Below, piece by piece: positions 40,598-53,764 of a DNA stretch of 64,000 bases (positions are counted from its first letter, which is position 1; every line of letters begins with the position of its first letter). A program made the position numbers and the translations under genes. This DNA is from Dicaeum eximium (taxonomy: Eukaryota > Chordata > Aves > Passeriformes > Dicaeidae): contig VWZP01006690.1 in the NCBI GenBank assembly GCA_013396995.1, positions 367,689 through 431,688 of the forward strand, written 5' to 3'. The notes beneath the pieces were generated by a model. It had not been told where the DNA came from. It made no database searches and saw only the letters and a list, made by a program, of their open reading frames with translations.

Positions 40598-42671
40598 AAT
40601 AAATAATTATATAATTCAAATAGCTAAGACCTGTAACTAGTACTCTTAATAGAACAGAACACATTCTAATTTATTTTCTCTTTATAAGTATCTACTAGAG
40701 GAAACATTTGAATTGGAGGCTTGAATCTCAAGGGAGAAGAACATGGAAAAGCAAAGCTGAGTGAAATATGAAGTTCAGATATCTTTTGGAACTCCATACT
40801 CATGTAGAAAATAGCCCTTCACTTCAGGATGTCAAAGTCAACACCTGAGATTATTCACTGAATTACCACGTTTGTATACCAAAAGCACACAGCAACAGTA
40901 CAACAGCAGTTGCTGTGTACTGAGTTTCAAAACATCTGTCTTTATGGACAATCAGCCAGGTATGAAAATATGAAATTTAAGACTTCTGTACAGCATTAAA
41001 TATCACCCATTCAACTGTCAGTCCTACTCAAAAACCTAGTTTTATTTAATAATTTTTAAAGTAAGCATTAAGCTAATAAAAGCTTTCAGTAGACAAATTT
41101 TACAGCTTCAGCTCTTGTCTAAAGTAAGGATATTGAAATTGAAATAACATAAAAATGTAAAAGTACAGCTGTAACATTTCAAATAAAAGACTTCCTATTT
41201 TCAGTGAACATATATCTGTACAAAATGTGTTTGCTGTTGACAGGGGCTGATGAGACCCACTGGATTCAGCATGAATTTACAATTGCTTCAAACATACATA
41301 ACATAGAACATTATGCCAAATTCAGATGAGAACAGTAAAGCTCCTTTACAAAATACAGCTATGTTTAACAATTTCCATTAAGTTGGTTTTTGGCACCAGA
41401 AAGATTCCTATGACCCAATTTCCACCTGCTTATTGGCTTTATATACCATCCAAAGTAAAGTACCAAATGGGAAACTGCTAAGTAAAAGGTAACAAAACAT
41501 GAGGTTTTTAACAGTTTGCCATGTGTATGACATTATTTCTCCACTTAACTTATGAAAGATAATTATGGGTTAGGAAAGTGATGGAGACTGTGAACATTAT
41601 AGTTGTTTAGGGAAATGTGAGTTAGGAGAGCAACTGATTGATGTTCTGAAAATTTATAGCAGCAAACAAATAATCACAAACATTTATTAGAGTTACTATA
41701 TAAATCCCCATATTTTTACATTCTGGATGTGGGTTTCACATAATTACAAATACAAGAGGTAACAATGCAATACTAGGTAATGCAGACACAAATATTAGAT
41801 TCCAAGTCCTAGATATTTTTTAAACAGATGGCTTCCTACTGGTTTTGTTTATTGAAATAAAATTCCACTTGAGCTTTTCAGGGGAAAATTGTTTAACTGA
41901 ACCCTATTTAATAATTTCTAATTATATATGTGCAAAAATAGCTCAAGCTAATGCTCAGTAAGTTAGGAGATTTCACACTGCAAATGTGACAACATTGACA
42001 AGTGCAACAATGGCAAATTTATAACATTTCAAATAGAAAACTTCCCCAGGAAGTAAAACTTACATCTTAAAATTCTGTGGGGAAACACACTGGCAACTGC
42101 CCCTTATGTGCAGCCTTTCAAAAAGTTTTATCTCAGGCTCTTTCAGCCTCCTAAGAAATGTCAATAATCAAATCCATTCAAGCCACTTCAATTGCACCTG
42201 TTTGCACAAGGCTTGAACTCTAACTTGTCTGAAGCTGATTTGGTTACCAAAATCTCATTAAATACTGCTATTTATTGTCTCAGTCATTTCAAACATCTAT
42301 TGGTTTGCATAGGCCTGTGCAAAAGTAAAATTCCCAGCCCTGAATACATTTGGTTTGTGTCTCTTGTTTATAAAATCGTTCTTTTAATTAAAATACATTT
42401 AATAACACACAGTATGTACTTTACACAAAGTTCCTAAAGAGTTTGAACTCTGCACTACAGAATTTTTAAATTGAGGTCAAAGAAATTACAGTGTGCTTTT
42501 GGGAAAGAAGCAAAAGTTTTCAGGAAGGTCAAACCAATGAATCTTTGGAAACCCTGGCCTTAATGTCCTAATTAGGTCATCCTGAAATAAAAAGTAGCTT
42601 TTTACATCACTTGGCTCTTCTGCAAATAAAGATGATATTTTCTTATTTCCCACTTATTTTTATGTGTATTC

Positions 42672-42803
42672 ATTGAATCATAGAATATCCTGTGTTGGAA
42701 GGGATCCACAAGGATGACTGAGTCCAAGTCCTGGCCCTGCACAGGATACCCCAACAATCCCACCATGCTCCTGAGAGCGTTGTCCAAACGCCTCTTGAAC
42801 TCC
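42672..42803 (-). mobile_element. CR1 LINE 3' end
   Basis: In the minus-strand sense the sequence runs gttcaagaggcgtttggaca, then ggtgggattgttggggtatc, ctgtgcagggccaggactt, a gatccttgtgg-like block and ccttccaacacaggatattc, and ends attctatgattcaatga. That ending is the diagnostic CR1 3' terminal repeat (attctatgattctatga). The open frame 42602-42787 is only the translated tail of this element. The copy is 5'-truncated and not autonomous, and lies in the same orientation as the CR1 fragment at 26.5 kb. Confidence 0.93.
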
Positions 42804-44589
42804 TATGCACCACACTAAAGGAAAATCTGCTATCTACTTCAAAATTATTTTAAATAGGTGGTTTAAATACACTTTTCGTGCCTATCTTTCACCAAAGGGA
42901 AAGCTTGCTATTTAAAATCATTCAGATGTTTTAACCACAGTCATATTTTGATGTGTACCTTTAACACAAGGGATTTGTCATATAACAGTAATGAATTATC
43001 AATCACAAAGTCCAACTCTGTTGCATATAATCAATCACTCATAAAATCCAAATGATTCAACGTTAGCATGGTTTGAAGGTTAGTCTGATTGCTTTTAGTG
43101 TAATGGTAATTGCTCACCTAAGGTGTAGCTATTCCTCTAAAGGAGATAATTCCTACAACACCATTTGTAGCATCTCCATATTCTTCATCTTGGAAAAAGT
43201 CCTGATCCCATTTATGTGATCTACAATGAAGAATCTAATTAAAGGTTACTTTTTAAAATAATTTATTTAAAAAAGGCATTTGTAGTTTTCCTTTACATTA
43301 GCAAATCTATTCTTTGTGTATTTAAGGAGAAAGAATCTCAAACTGAAGTAAGCCTGTTACGTGGTGTTTCAATACTACAATTCTATTAGTTTTGATCCCA
43401 CTTGTTTTTTCTATTCCCCCTTTCTTTATGTCCAAGGCTTCATAAGGTGGCCAAGCCACTCCTCATACACTCATTTTCCAGCAATGCCTGGTGTCCCATT
43501 GTCACATGAGGGTCCAACAGCCCAGCACCAGGACAAGAAGGATTTCTTTAGAAGTTCTTGTGATACTAAAGCTATGTGCATGTCCACCCAGCACCTCTTC
43601 AGGGCAAGGGAAATGATGTGAAAACCAACAACTGTTCACCTTTTAAATTAAGAGCACTGTGTCCACTAGGACTCCACAAAGTTTTAATCAGAAGTGTTAA
43701 TTATATTATTTCTTTTTATAAAGGTGATCTTTCTGTTGCAGCAATCTAAGAATGCAATTTGGAAAAAAGTCAGTTGAAGGTCAGGAAGCTATAAATGCTA
43801 AAGTTAATTTGCACAAAAGTCTCTCTCTTACTGCACACATTCAACAGTGATATCACAGCAAAATATTTTCAAACTTTACACTGTAAATTTAAAAAAATGT
43901 ATAAGTGACTTATGTATGGTTCAACTTGGCTAAATGATTTTGGACCAAATTAAGTTTAAGTTCAAGTGTGAGGTGCTTTTATTACAGAGTTGGATACTGC
44001 ACTTTGCAGGCACTGCATATATTACATGAAGAGTTATATCCTAAGCAAATTAAAAATATATTTTATAGTTTGCTGCCTTTCTTCGTGAGTCCCAGAGACT
44101 TTTTCTCTACACTCAAAGAACTCTCTCTGCATAAATAATATATTTTATGAGTTTCTACTCTGCATAGTTTTTAAATCTCAGACACTTTCAAGCTACCTTC
44201 ATAAGCCCTCTCCTGGAGATATCTGGCTCACCAGCAATGTGCATAGTTGGCAGAATGTACATGACCTTTAAAAAAAGCAACATTTAGTTTTTGCTTAGAT
44301 GTCCTAGTAAGTCCACACACAGCACAAGAGAAAACAGTGTATTGGAACAGAATGAAAGAAAGACTTTGCTGAAACTTAAAAAAAAATTTTGAATGTGAAA
44401 TTAATGTTAAAATTTTCATTCAAGAAATAAAACTATAAGGACACAAAGAGAACATATGTGGAAGTCGAAAAAAAAATTGAAGCCTGCTTTCTTCTTTACT
44501 ATGTTCTATCTTCAATACAAACTCAAAAATAAAAATAATAATTGGATTATTGAAATAAACAAACAAAAATCCAAATTCAACTTATTCCC

Positions 44590-44618
44590 ATTTGTAATGC
44601 AATCATAGCATTACAAAT
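44590..44618. repeat. Perfect 11-bp inverted repeat with 7-nt loop
   Basis: The arms atttgtaatgc (44590-44600) and gcattacaaat (44608-44618) are exact reverse complements around aatcata. Further out, cttatt before and aag after weakly extend the symmetry. Confidence 0.8.
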
Positions 44619-45866
44619 AAGTGGCCTGAACCTTAGAGTCCTGGTCTCTCTGTGGATATGAACTGAAATTAATATGTCTAAAAACACTGACCACAGGCAA
44701 CAGGATAAACCCTTCCCTTTGCACTTACATGATGCTTAAACTACACCAGGAAAATATTTGAAGAGAACTGTAGCAGATACTAAATGTCACTGAAAAGTAT
44801 TTTTGTGTATTTATTCAAGCAAGTTAAAAAAACTTTGTGCCTTTTCCTACAAATATCAAGATGAAAAGGCTGTGTTGTCCCACAGACCCCGATTTCTACA
44901 CAAAGACACAAATATTATCCAAGAAAACCTGGACTATGATTTCGAAGAACAGCTATTCTAATTGTTCTTTTACTTCATTTCCCCAGCCTCCTCCCAGTAC
45001 TGCATTATTCCTGTGTAGCATTCAAGTTGCATAAAAAAAAACCATTTCTGTTTTGCAGTGTAAGTGCCCAGGTTAGGTTTACAGTGAATATTTATCGGTG
45101 GGACCTCGGGCACACTTTCAGTGCCTACTGTTGTGAAGACATCTCAAAAAGTAACAGTTTGTCTTTTTTGCCTAAGGCAACTGCTCAGAACAAACTTCTC
45201 CAAGAAATCTCTTACACAGTAATTAACTTCCAAATTCACAAAGCCTTAGTACACATTGTTCAAACTGACGTCCTCACGGAATGAACACACATTTCTAACT
45301 CCATGCTCTGAGCTGGGAGTTTACAATACCAGGAAAAGCTGCATTGCAGGTCTTTTCAGGACAAGAAGGCAGTAGGGGGCAGGGAGCGAGATCACTGCAT
45401 AAACTAAGACTCTGTAAAACAACACTGACTCTATGCATCGAATTAGAATACAGAATAACACAGCTTAGTTAAATAACACCACTTAGTTAAAACACTGTGG
45501 AGGCAGAGGGAAGGGGAAGACAAAAAAACATGGTATTTCACGTATTTTCTGCAGACAGATCCTGGAAAGGTTTCAGAAAGAACAAATGAGGCAGAATATC
45601 TTTAAGTGTGTATGGGCATATTGGTCAAACAAAATTGAAGAAAACTGTCATACCTGATTTTGTCAAACACTTTATAATAGATATAAAACAAGTTAACTCA
45701 CATGTACTGCTTTCGTGGAAAAAAATCACATAATCCCGTGTAAATAAGTACTAAATTCATTTAAGCAATGATCCTTTTAATAAGCAATAATGCCTCACAT
45801 GAAAATAAAATATGGAGCTTAACTAAATTCAATCTCTGAGTAACATCAGATATGTAACTATCACTT

Positions 45867-45950
45867 CCATTTTACAGATGGAGAAACCAGAGACACAGAA
45901 GGGTTAAAGTGTGCTGCCCAATGGCACCCTAAAAACTGGTGGCTAAGCTG
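45867..45950 (-). mobile_element. MIR-like (CORE-SINE) fragment
   Basis: The plus strand reads ccattttacagatggagaaa, then ccagagacacagaagggtta, aagtgtgctgcccaatggca and, after a gap, ctggtggctaagctgatgg. This follows, in order, the reverse complement of the MIR core as I know it (cattttacagatgaggaaac, tgaggcacagagaggttaag, tgacttgcccaaggtcac, agtggcagagctggga). The element is therefore on the minus strand. The degree of decay fits an ancient amniote insertion. Confidence 0.7.
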
Positions 45951-48900
45951 ATGGTGACAAAAATCAGATTATCCAGCACCATCCTACCAGGGAAAAAAAT
46001 TATCTGTCTCATAAATAACAGAGCAGCTCAGAAGTGTTTCTCCACTTTGCCAACATTGTGGATAAATGTTGGCAGTGTAAATGTGTGGAATTTGGCATAG
46101 AGCCTCTTTCCTTACAATGTGTCATTCATCCTCATTTTTAGCAATTCAGTGGCTGTTCCTTTTAGGTGGCTATTAAAAGGAAGAATAACAGAACAAAACC
46201 AGACAATAGGACACATTTAAATTACACTAATGAAACATAAGTTAACTAGAACATCCTCTAATAACTTTGTAGCATTTAAACAGCTCTGCAATCAGATTAA
46301 GTGTTGGAGCCGTTCTAGCCCTGGGATCTATTGAAATACTAATTTTTCTGGTTTGATTTTGTTGGAAAAATGTGAAATTCATTGTGATATGATTTTTTAG
46401 TAAACTGGAAGAAGTGCCAGTAAAATTGACAGAGCAATTACTCTACCTAGAGCTAGCAAAGACAGGAAATACTGTACTGTTTCCCCTTACGATGCTGTAA
46501 ATCTTCACAGGTTCCCTGAAGAACCATCCTCAACTAAAAACTTTAGCTGAATACAATATTAAATTCACATTTACAAAACACTTTAAACCTCTGGAGGTTG
46601 ACACAGTGTTGAGCCTCCCAGCCATAGCTACTTACATACACTTCCAAAAATGAAGGATTTCTGTCTTTTGAGAATAAGATTATGTTGCAAAAATAAGAAG
46701 CACTATGAAAGCAAGTAAGAGCTCCCTTAAATTGTATCCTATTCTACACTAAGTTTGAAAATACATTTGTGAACTGTTCTGGCTAAGTTACATGCTGCTG
46801 TAGAATCCTCAACAGAGCAGTGGAAATACAAATAAACCAAAAGAGAAAAAAATTCATTATTCATATTTGTTATAAAATCTCAAATAAGTTCATACAGAAA
46901 CAAAGATCAAAATGTTTGCAGATTCCCACCAACCATGAATTCCAGTGTTAAACTTGTGATAAACATCCCAGGGTGGAATAGAGACAAATTACTCTATGAA
47001 GAATTGCTTTTGTTTCAGACAAATGATTTCTAGAGTCCTTTTAGCTTCCAGGTTCAGGATTCTGTAGAATATAATATTCAGTAGCACGTATGGCATAAGA
47101 ATTGGGTGTTGTACAAGGGAACTCATGCAGCTGCTCAAACTCCAAGCCTTGCATTCGTAGCTCCCACTCAATTCAGTGTTAAATTAAAAAAAAGAGCATG
47201 AAAGGTGTGAGACAGTTGCAGTCACGTGAGAGTGAGCTGGATCAGGGAAGCACATGAACCAGCATGTCTGAGTATGACTAAGTGCCAAGCACTTCTACAG
47301 TGATTTAAACAGGGCTCAAACTTCAGGAAATGAAGGGGGAGGGGGAGACTGTGCTTTTGAATGTGGCATTATATTATTTAATCACTAAGCCATTACCTTC
47401 CTCTAATGAAACTTAAGTAAAGCACTCATGATTTTCAACTCAACTATGTCAATTCTCCATTTATTCTTCTGTTTGGATATTTTGAATTTTATAAAGGCTG
47501 TTAAGTCCCTGCCTTGGTTTTATTATTACACAGATACTGTGTATCTATCATTATGGATGGTTTAACTTATTTATATTACACATTTTTTCCATTCCAGTTT
47601 CCAGTACTAATTTCAGTTACCTAAAACCCAGCCAGAGCATGCTAAAATGGATCCACCCAACCAGAGGGATCACTGTCACAGTTCAGATTTTCTCTCAGGA
47701 TCATTCACATTGATTTCTATTCCACAGAAAAAAGTCTGGAACATGGCAGCATTCTCAGTTTGTTATCTACAATAATAACTCTGTGCTGCTTACACTAAAA
47801 GCTTTGAAAATTCAGTGTGATGGGGTGTTTTTTTTAGTTTGAATGTGGCTAGATCTTAGTAGGGCTCTCCTAATCTATGGAGTAAACACTGATGTCTGGT
47901 AGGCTCAGAATACACAAACCAAGACCAGCAGTGGAAAATATATAAAAGTCACAAGTCCTGCAAACTTTTCTGATCTACTACAAGTACTTGTATTTACATC
48001 TCACTACAGTAAACATTTTTACTTTCTGTTTTTCTGGGTTAGACTACATTAAACTTGACAAGCAACTCACTTCTCCTTAGAGGAAACTTAAAAATCATCT
48101 GACCTTTTTGACAGACTGAACTCTAAGCCTATGTGAGATGCAAATACATTTCAGCATGAAGAAAAAAGAACAAACCCCCAAGTTTCCTGAACATGAGTTA
48201 GCTGGCACTTAAATGTTGCTCAGAACATTAGACAAGTGTCAGCTTCCTGCTGTTTTTTCCCAGAAGTTTCTACAGTTGGACTGCTAACAAATAGAAATGC
48301 AGTCAGATTTACAGGCCAGAAAGATCACTTATTCCGTTCTGTTTCCCACAGTACAGAGATGCCAATGCTTGGCCTTATTATTCCTGTGCATATCATATCC
48401 ACATCTGCACTCATCACATCCATACATCTAGAGCTAGACAACACATTTTTGTATCTTATTTTTAGAATGTGCCTTGCAATACAACCAACACTTCTCAAGA
48501 CTAGGGTGGAATAGAAATTGAATATTCTCTTCAGAGACTGCTCAGACAAACAAGTCTTCTTGCACTGATGTCTTTCTCAGCAAAATCTGCTCATAGACTC
48601 GGTAATTATCTATAAACTGAAAAACTAAGCAGAAAGCTGAAAAACTTAAAGTATATACAGCATCTTCCAGCTGTCTCAAAAAAACATACAGATAGTAAAC
48701 CTACTAGGAATGCTTGATAAGAAAATACTTCTCACCTTTACAAACTAAAATTAAATGATTAAATGAGGTGCCAGGGTTCTTCTTAAGGATGTAAAAAGAA
48801 TCAAGTAAAGGAATTTGGACAATACAAACCATTTTGTTCATTTTCCTGTGTCTATTTGACTAAAAGTTTGTGTATTGTTTGCTAACATAAACAAAGTAGG

Positions 48901-49629
48901 TTCTTGTAAAGGTTTGTGATATAAATTCCATAGCACTAGCATTTAATAGAAGAGCTGTGCAAACAAGTAGTAGTAACCTTAGAGCTTGTTACACTATGAA
49001 TGCATGTTAAATAGTAAAGTCAGTGACCATGAATTAATTGTCCCTAATAAGGACAAGACACATAAATCTTCCCCAGTGTGAAACATCTGTATCCTGAGGT
49101 CTACACTTCCTCAACACTGAGGCAGTGTTGAGAGTTGCATGCTATTCAACAAGACAGGAAAACAATTTTACCTTTTTTCACTCTAGTGTCACATTTGTCA
49201 AAGGGATGCCTGCATGAAATCTTACCTGCACAAGACTTTTCAGTTGTGTTTAAGAAACATTAAATGAGAGGACACAGGCAAGAGTTCAACAATTAACTAC
49301 TCATGTTTAGTGATAACCACTATTCATTTTCTTTCAGCAATTGTAGGATTTTTTTTTTTTTGTTTTGGGTTAGCTCTTCAGCCTCCAAGCAAAACACTTG
49401 CAGTTTTCTGTAGCTTTTATCATGTTTGACAGCGTAGAGTTCTCAGACTGTTAGATGAGCTGTTTGTCAGTGCTCCCAGCCTCCCTGCCTGCAGGAATCC
49501 CTTTGCACTGGTGGCAGCATGGCTGAACACAATCCTTGCAGTATGTTAAACAGTCATTGTGCCAGATTATTCATTTTATCTTGCATTTCACATAAATATT
49601 CTGCACCTGGAAATGCAGTGCTCTACCCA

Positions 49630-49700
49630 TGAACACACTGAGATTACACAGGTTGCCTGAGTCATACAACAGCCTGTGAGAGGTAAAGAGACTGCAATTT
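49630..49700 (-). mobile_element. Possible second MIR-like fragment
   Basis: The stretch gattacacaggttgcctga, gtcatacaacagcctgtgag and aggtaaagagactgcaattt resembles the reverse complement of the MIR core from the cacagag/ttgccc/gtcacac section to the tgggattt section. The match is weaker than at 45.9 kb and has gaps. Confidence 0.35.
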
Positions 49701-51470
49701 TAAACACAGTGATAATTTCAGTTCTTGCAGAGAGAAACAACGTGAAATCTATTTGTCAAAATGAGTAATGGAGCAATAAATACTGATTACAGTTCACAAA
49801 TCCACCTTAAACTGTGTGACTACATTTGAAATTGTACTCCATGTTCAATTCACAGCAGAATTTTTATCTCAATAACTTATTCCCAAATAGAAAGGTCAAA
49901 TACACACAAGCAAAACTCTATGTAATGCAAATATTCAACATTTTTCAAAGGTTTTTTTACTTCATTTTTAAATGCTGTATTTATGTGTGTGCTTGCTTTT
50001 CAGAAATGTAATCAAGAAATAAGAAAGTGTTTGGTTCATTTAACACAGGTAAGCATTTTGTATAGAGGGAAAATCAGAATGTGATAGCCATCTTTAGATT
50101 TGTTATGCATTACCTTAAACTGTTGAAATATGCTCGGGATGGAAGGCAGGGAAGTACCTTTATTTAAGAGACTGGAATTCAGAACGTATCACAATTCTTA
50201 TCTCCTCTGAAGTCCTGTAGAAGCAGAACACAGAACTTTCAAATTCCTTCTATAAACTGAGAAAATATCTACACTAGATTGAAAAGCATCTACTGACAGA
50301 AAATCTGTTTTACCAAAATACACGGGCCTGAGTGCTGTTTTGGCAAGCCAGAATGTCTGTGTGCTTTTTAAGATCCTGAGACCCATAACACAAAAGCTTC
50401 TAGGTCTTGCTCATAACACACATACCCTGAGATTAGGCATCACATACACAAAAAACCCCAAACAAAGTCCCTTCAAATATGAGTTTGTACACTCAGAAAG
50501 TCTTTGAAAATAGCCAGACTATACTGGGAATCCGCTCAGAACACTGAAGCCTTTTTTTGCCATGAAAAATAGTGCACTTTCCTCAGGAAATGCTACTTTT
50601 TACTGTTGCTTATTAGACCTATTTTATCTGTTGGAGTAGAAATTTCAGATGTATGTACTTTGCAGATTACTTCCAAAGCAAAAAACAGCTCCACCTACTA
50701 ACATTTGAGTGCTACTAGTACAGAAATATATTAAATTGAGCATCATTCTATTCTTTAGTCTTCTTAGAAATTCAACAGTTTTGTAAACTTTGTATTGCTG
50801 CTGCTATAATTTTTTTCAGGATAAACTACATTAATTTAGATTTTAGTATCAGCTAGTATTCATATGGAATTAACTTATAGCTACTGTCATCATAAGTGTT
50901 TCAAAGTATTTTTCACAGTGATTGTAAGGAAAAGACGTATTTGCTAAAATCATCAGTCTAAAATATTTCCATATTTAGTTTATATTTAGTCTAATTCTTC
51001 TAGCTCTTTCTTCAAAAAGTAAAAAGAAGGCATAAAAAGACCGAAAGGTATTAAACAAGTGACTCTGCTGCTGAATCTCCATTTTACTTTAGACACAGCC
51101 TCATCCCAAATTTCATATTAGACATGAATTAAATGAACAATTAGATGTTAAATTCCTGTTCTTGGACATGATTAAAACCAAAGGTATGAGTCTCAAAAAT
51201 TCCTTTGCACATAATTACAAATATATATTAGAAATTATTATTAAGATGTTATAAAGACTTTAGAACACCTTAGAGCTGCACCATCTATGAGACAGAAGAA
51301 TTTACTTCAATTAAGAAACCTGACTGAAGTACTAAAAATACAGTGATCTCTTCTATGAGAATGGAATATTAAACATTTCAAGCAACACCTCATTTACCTC
51401 CTAAAATTTTCTAGTTTCCATTAACTTCTTCACAGACTCATCATTTAGTACCATCACCTTTTAATCTCTT

Positions 51471-51800
51471 TTAGTAACAATTACAGTAAATCCCCAGGGG
51501 AGTATGGCACAACCCAGCAGAAAGGGTTATCAGTCCACGGGTGAGGGAGTCCAGTAGTACTGAGGGGAAATTCTCTGGCAAATCATCTCTTTGCAACACT
51601 GCATTATTCATTGAAGACAACATGCTCAGCACAGGAGCAAACAACTGAACTATTCTTTCCACTTTCAGCAGTTCTACACCATTGTAGCAAGTTTCTGATG
51701 GTAACTGGCAGCTTCTCAAGAGCACATCAAAAATTGGATAACTGAAATTAAATCGAGCATATGAGCGAATTGAAAGGGAAGGCTGAAGCACAGACCTTTT
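51471..51800 (-). CDS. Candidate exon of unrecognised minus-strand gene (helical segment; last exon seen)
   Basis: In the minus-strand sense a 3' splice site (ctgttctgtttag) ends at 51801. The frame then stays open from 51800 for 109 codons to a TAA at 51471-51473. The peptide begins KRSVLQPSLSIRSYARFNFS and contains VERIVQLFAPVLSMLSS and LPENFPSVLLDSL. It is leucine-rich and probably alpha-helical, like repeat-type scaffold proteins, but I do not recognise the family. The exon starts in phase 0, which matches the end of the 52482-52600 exon. It may end at an internal donor before the stop, for example near the GT after SAG or after IYC, because no clear polyadenylation signal follows. Chance frames of this length do occur in this window, so the call rests on composition and phase. 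Confidence 0.45.
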   Translation of the reverse strand, partial: KRSVLQPSLSIRSYARFNFSYPIFDVLLRSCQLPSETCYNGVELLKVERIVQLFAPVLSMLSSMNNAVLQRDDLPENFPSVLLDSLTRGLITLSAGLCHTPLGIYCNCY

Positions 51801-52481
51801 CTAAACAGAACAGAGGGTCAATTTTAAATTACTGTGGTATTGTTAGCAAACATGTATCAGTTATTTATTGCAAATGAGGCAAGCAACTTTCCCTAATGCA
51901 AAAATTTTAAACTGTAGACACATGCATATGCTAGGAGCAGACTTATTTTTGAAGTAAGAAACATCCTACAATTAAGTCACCTAATATCTAATTTAAAAAA
52001 ACCAACAAATACAAAAGCCCCCACCCCTGAGTATATACATGAACTAAACATGTTCAGTCATCTTTAAACACTCTAAGTTTAAAATCCCATTTGAAAGAAA
52101 TATTCAAGGTTATAATACATATTTAGAGTCAAATAAATCAGCCATTCTTACCTCAGTAACAGTGCAAAGCTTTTTGAGGCTTATAAAAGGAATTGCTAAT
52201 TTCAAAAAGTTATTTTTAAGCAATCAGCTTTAACACAATTGTATTTTCAGTCATTTGATGGGTTGAAAACAGGTCACAGATTAGGGTTCAAGTGGCTCAG
52301 CACAGCCATAACCTCCAGACTTTCATGTTCAGCTGCACACCACTCCCTGCCCCATCATACAGGGTCACGCTGGCAATAAACCACAACATTGTTTGCAAAA
52401 CTTGCAGACTGTAGACTGCTCATGTACAAATACAACTATCAGCTCTTTTAAGAAATTAATATAAGTGCAGGGAGATCTAAC

Positions 52482-52600
52482 TTTTCCCAGTTTGGCTGAA
52501 TGTTTTCTATACTGCATTTCTGCATAGATGTGCTCCATACGAGTTTGCCTTGAGCTGTGTCTGACCTGTGATCTGCTATAGCGCTCATGGAAGATCATGG
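52482..52600 (-). CDS. Candidate exon of unrecognised minus-strand gene
   Basis: Minus strand. The acceptor gtaattattggcag precedes CC ATG ATC, and the frame runs 39 codons to a donor aaaa|gttaga. The peptide starts MIFHERYSRSQVRHSSRQTR and ends RKHSAKLGK. It is rich in Arg, His, Ser and Lys and unlike the surrounding AT-driven frames. The two leading bases CC complete a phase-1 codon (GCC) left by the exon at 58236-58421, and the exon ends in phase 0 as the next exon requires. Alternatively its ATG, in the favourable context gcagccATGa, is the start codon of a separate gene promoted from the CpG island 1.2 kb upstream. The donor GTTAGA is not consensus-strong. Confidence 0.5.
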
Positions 52601-53764
52601 CTGCCAATAATTACACTGATGGGGAAAAAATATTCTTTAAATGAGCTTCCTGCATACCTATTACAGCAAAAAGAACATCCTAAATATGAATACATTGACC
52701 CTATAAAACTCAGTCTAACCCACCATCCAATGAACATGTAGCAGAATATCTGTAAAGCACACATGTAGTGTTAGTTCAGTGTAAGTTTAAAGCTGTAACA
52801 GTACAATACAAACAAGAAAATGTTTATTCATTTACTAAATGTACTGTGGAGTAACTTGAGGAATCTTCTTCAATGTACACATCTGCTCAGCTGGCAGTAG
52901 TCTAAACACATAAAAAGCCAAGAACTTTTGATTGTCGGGAGTTTTTATGCTCTGATGCTGAATTGCAGAGGACATTTTGGTCTGCATTACATTTACTATG
53001 ATTTAAAGACAGTGAACACATCCAGGGTACCAGACATATTCTGGGCACCATGACAGAACTCAAAAGTTGAAAGAAAGAAAGAATTACAACATTTCCTTTT
53101 TCCCACAATCACCAGAAGTTTTAGCTTTCTATCTCTCCCTTGGTTTTACCACTGGTTCCCTAATAAAAATTAGGTCTCTATCTAAATCAGCTGAATCTTT
53201 TAACTTCTTGGTCCAAACCATAAGATGAAATCTGAGACCAAGAACAGGCCGTTGCACTCACAGCAATCTTAATTTCATGTAAGATTCATTCAGTCTCTTA
53301 CCCGTCCCCATTCAAATCCATGCTTTAGGGACACACTCTTCTCTTAGTTACACTACACAACTACCTCTATTTCTCATTTACCAGCAACTTCCTACATCCT
53401 GTGCTGCAATCCTCAGCATTGTGACTCGTTAACACTTTGAAAATCATTATTTCCAAACAGTTTTAGTGTGCTTTTTGAGGTGACCAATGAAGTACTCCAT
53501 CACCACAGAAATGATCACTGTCAAGTCTAAGTTCCAGCCAAATAAGCCCATTCTCATTCCTCTGCAGTGGCAGGGTTTCAGCTCACCTCCCTCACTTGCT
53601 GCTGAGCACGACCTCTGCATAGAAACAGTGGGCCATTTCGTCAGATACTCCCATGCTCAGGCCTACACTTCCAAGTGTCTTTTTTTTAAACACTTCTTAC
53701 AAAATTCCCTAATTTTCTCAAGGCAATTCCTCAATTCCTTCAACGCCTACTTCCAGCACTTCCA

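Larger units (their letters stand above)
26640..42670. other. AT-rich noncoding stretch, no gene seen
   Basis: About 16 kb with no supported exon. The contents I can name are a short palindrome at 27000-27021, an ATG trinucleotide repeat at 32715-32735, a T/G tract at 34443-34507 and an inverted repeat at 40567-40597. Open frames of 60-120 codons occur on both strands at the rate expected by chance. Confidence 0.6.
42805..51470. other. AT-rich noncoding stretch, no gene seen
   Basis: Nothing with convincing coding character. It holds an inverted repeat at 44590-44618, MIR-like fragments at 45867-45950 and possibly 49630-49700, and a poly-T run near 49350. If the candidate exon at 51471-51800 is internal, this stretch includes its downstream intron. 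The minus-strand frame 50198-50386 was considered as a further exon but has no clear splice sites. Confidence 0.55.

Noticed and set aside
42602..42787. 61-codon minus-strand frame
   Set aside because: It is the translated 3' tail of the CR1 element, not a host gene.
50198..50386. Minus-strand frame considered as a further exon of the 51-63 kb gene
   Set aside because: No convincing acceptor at its start. The acceptor-like tctacag lies inside the frame near its end.
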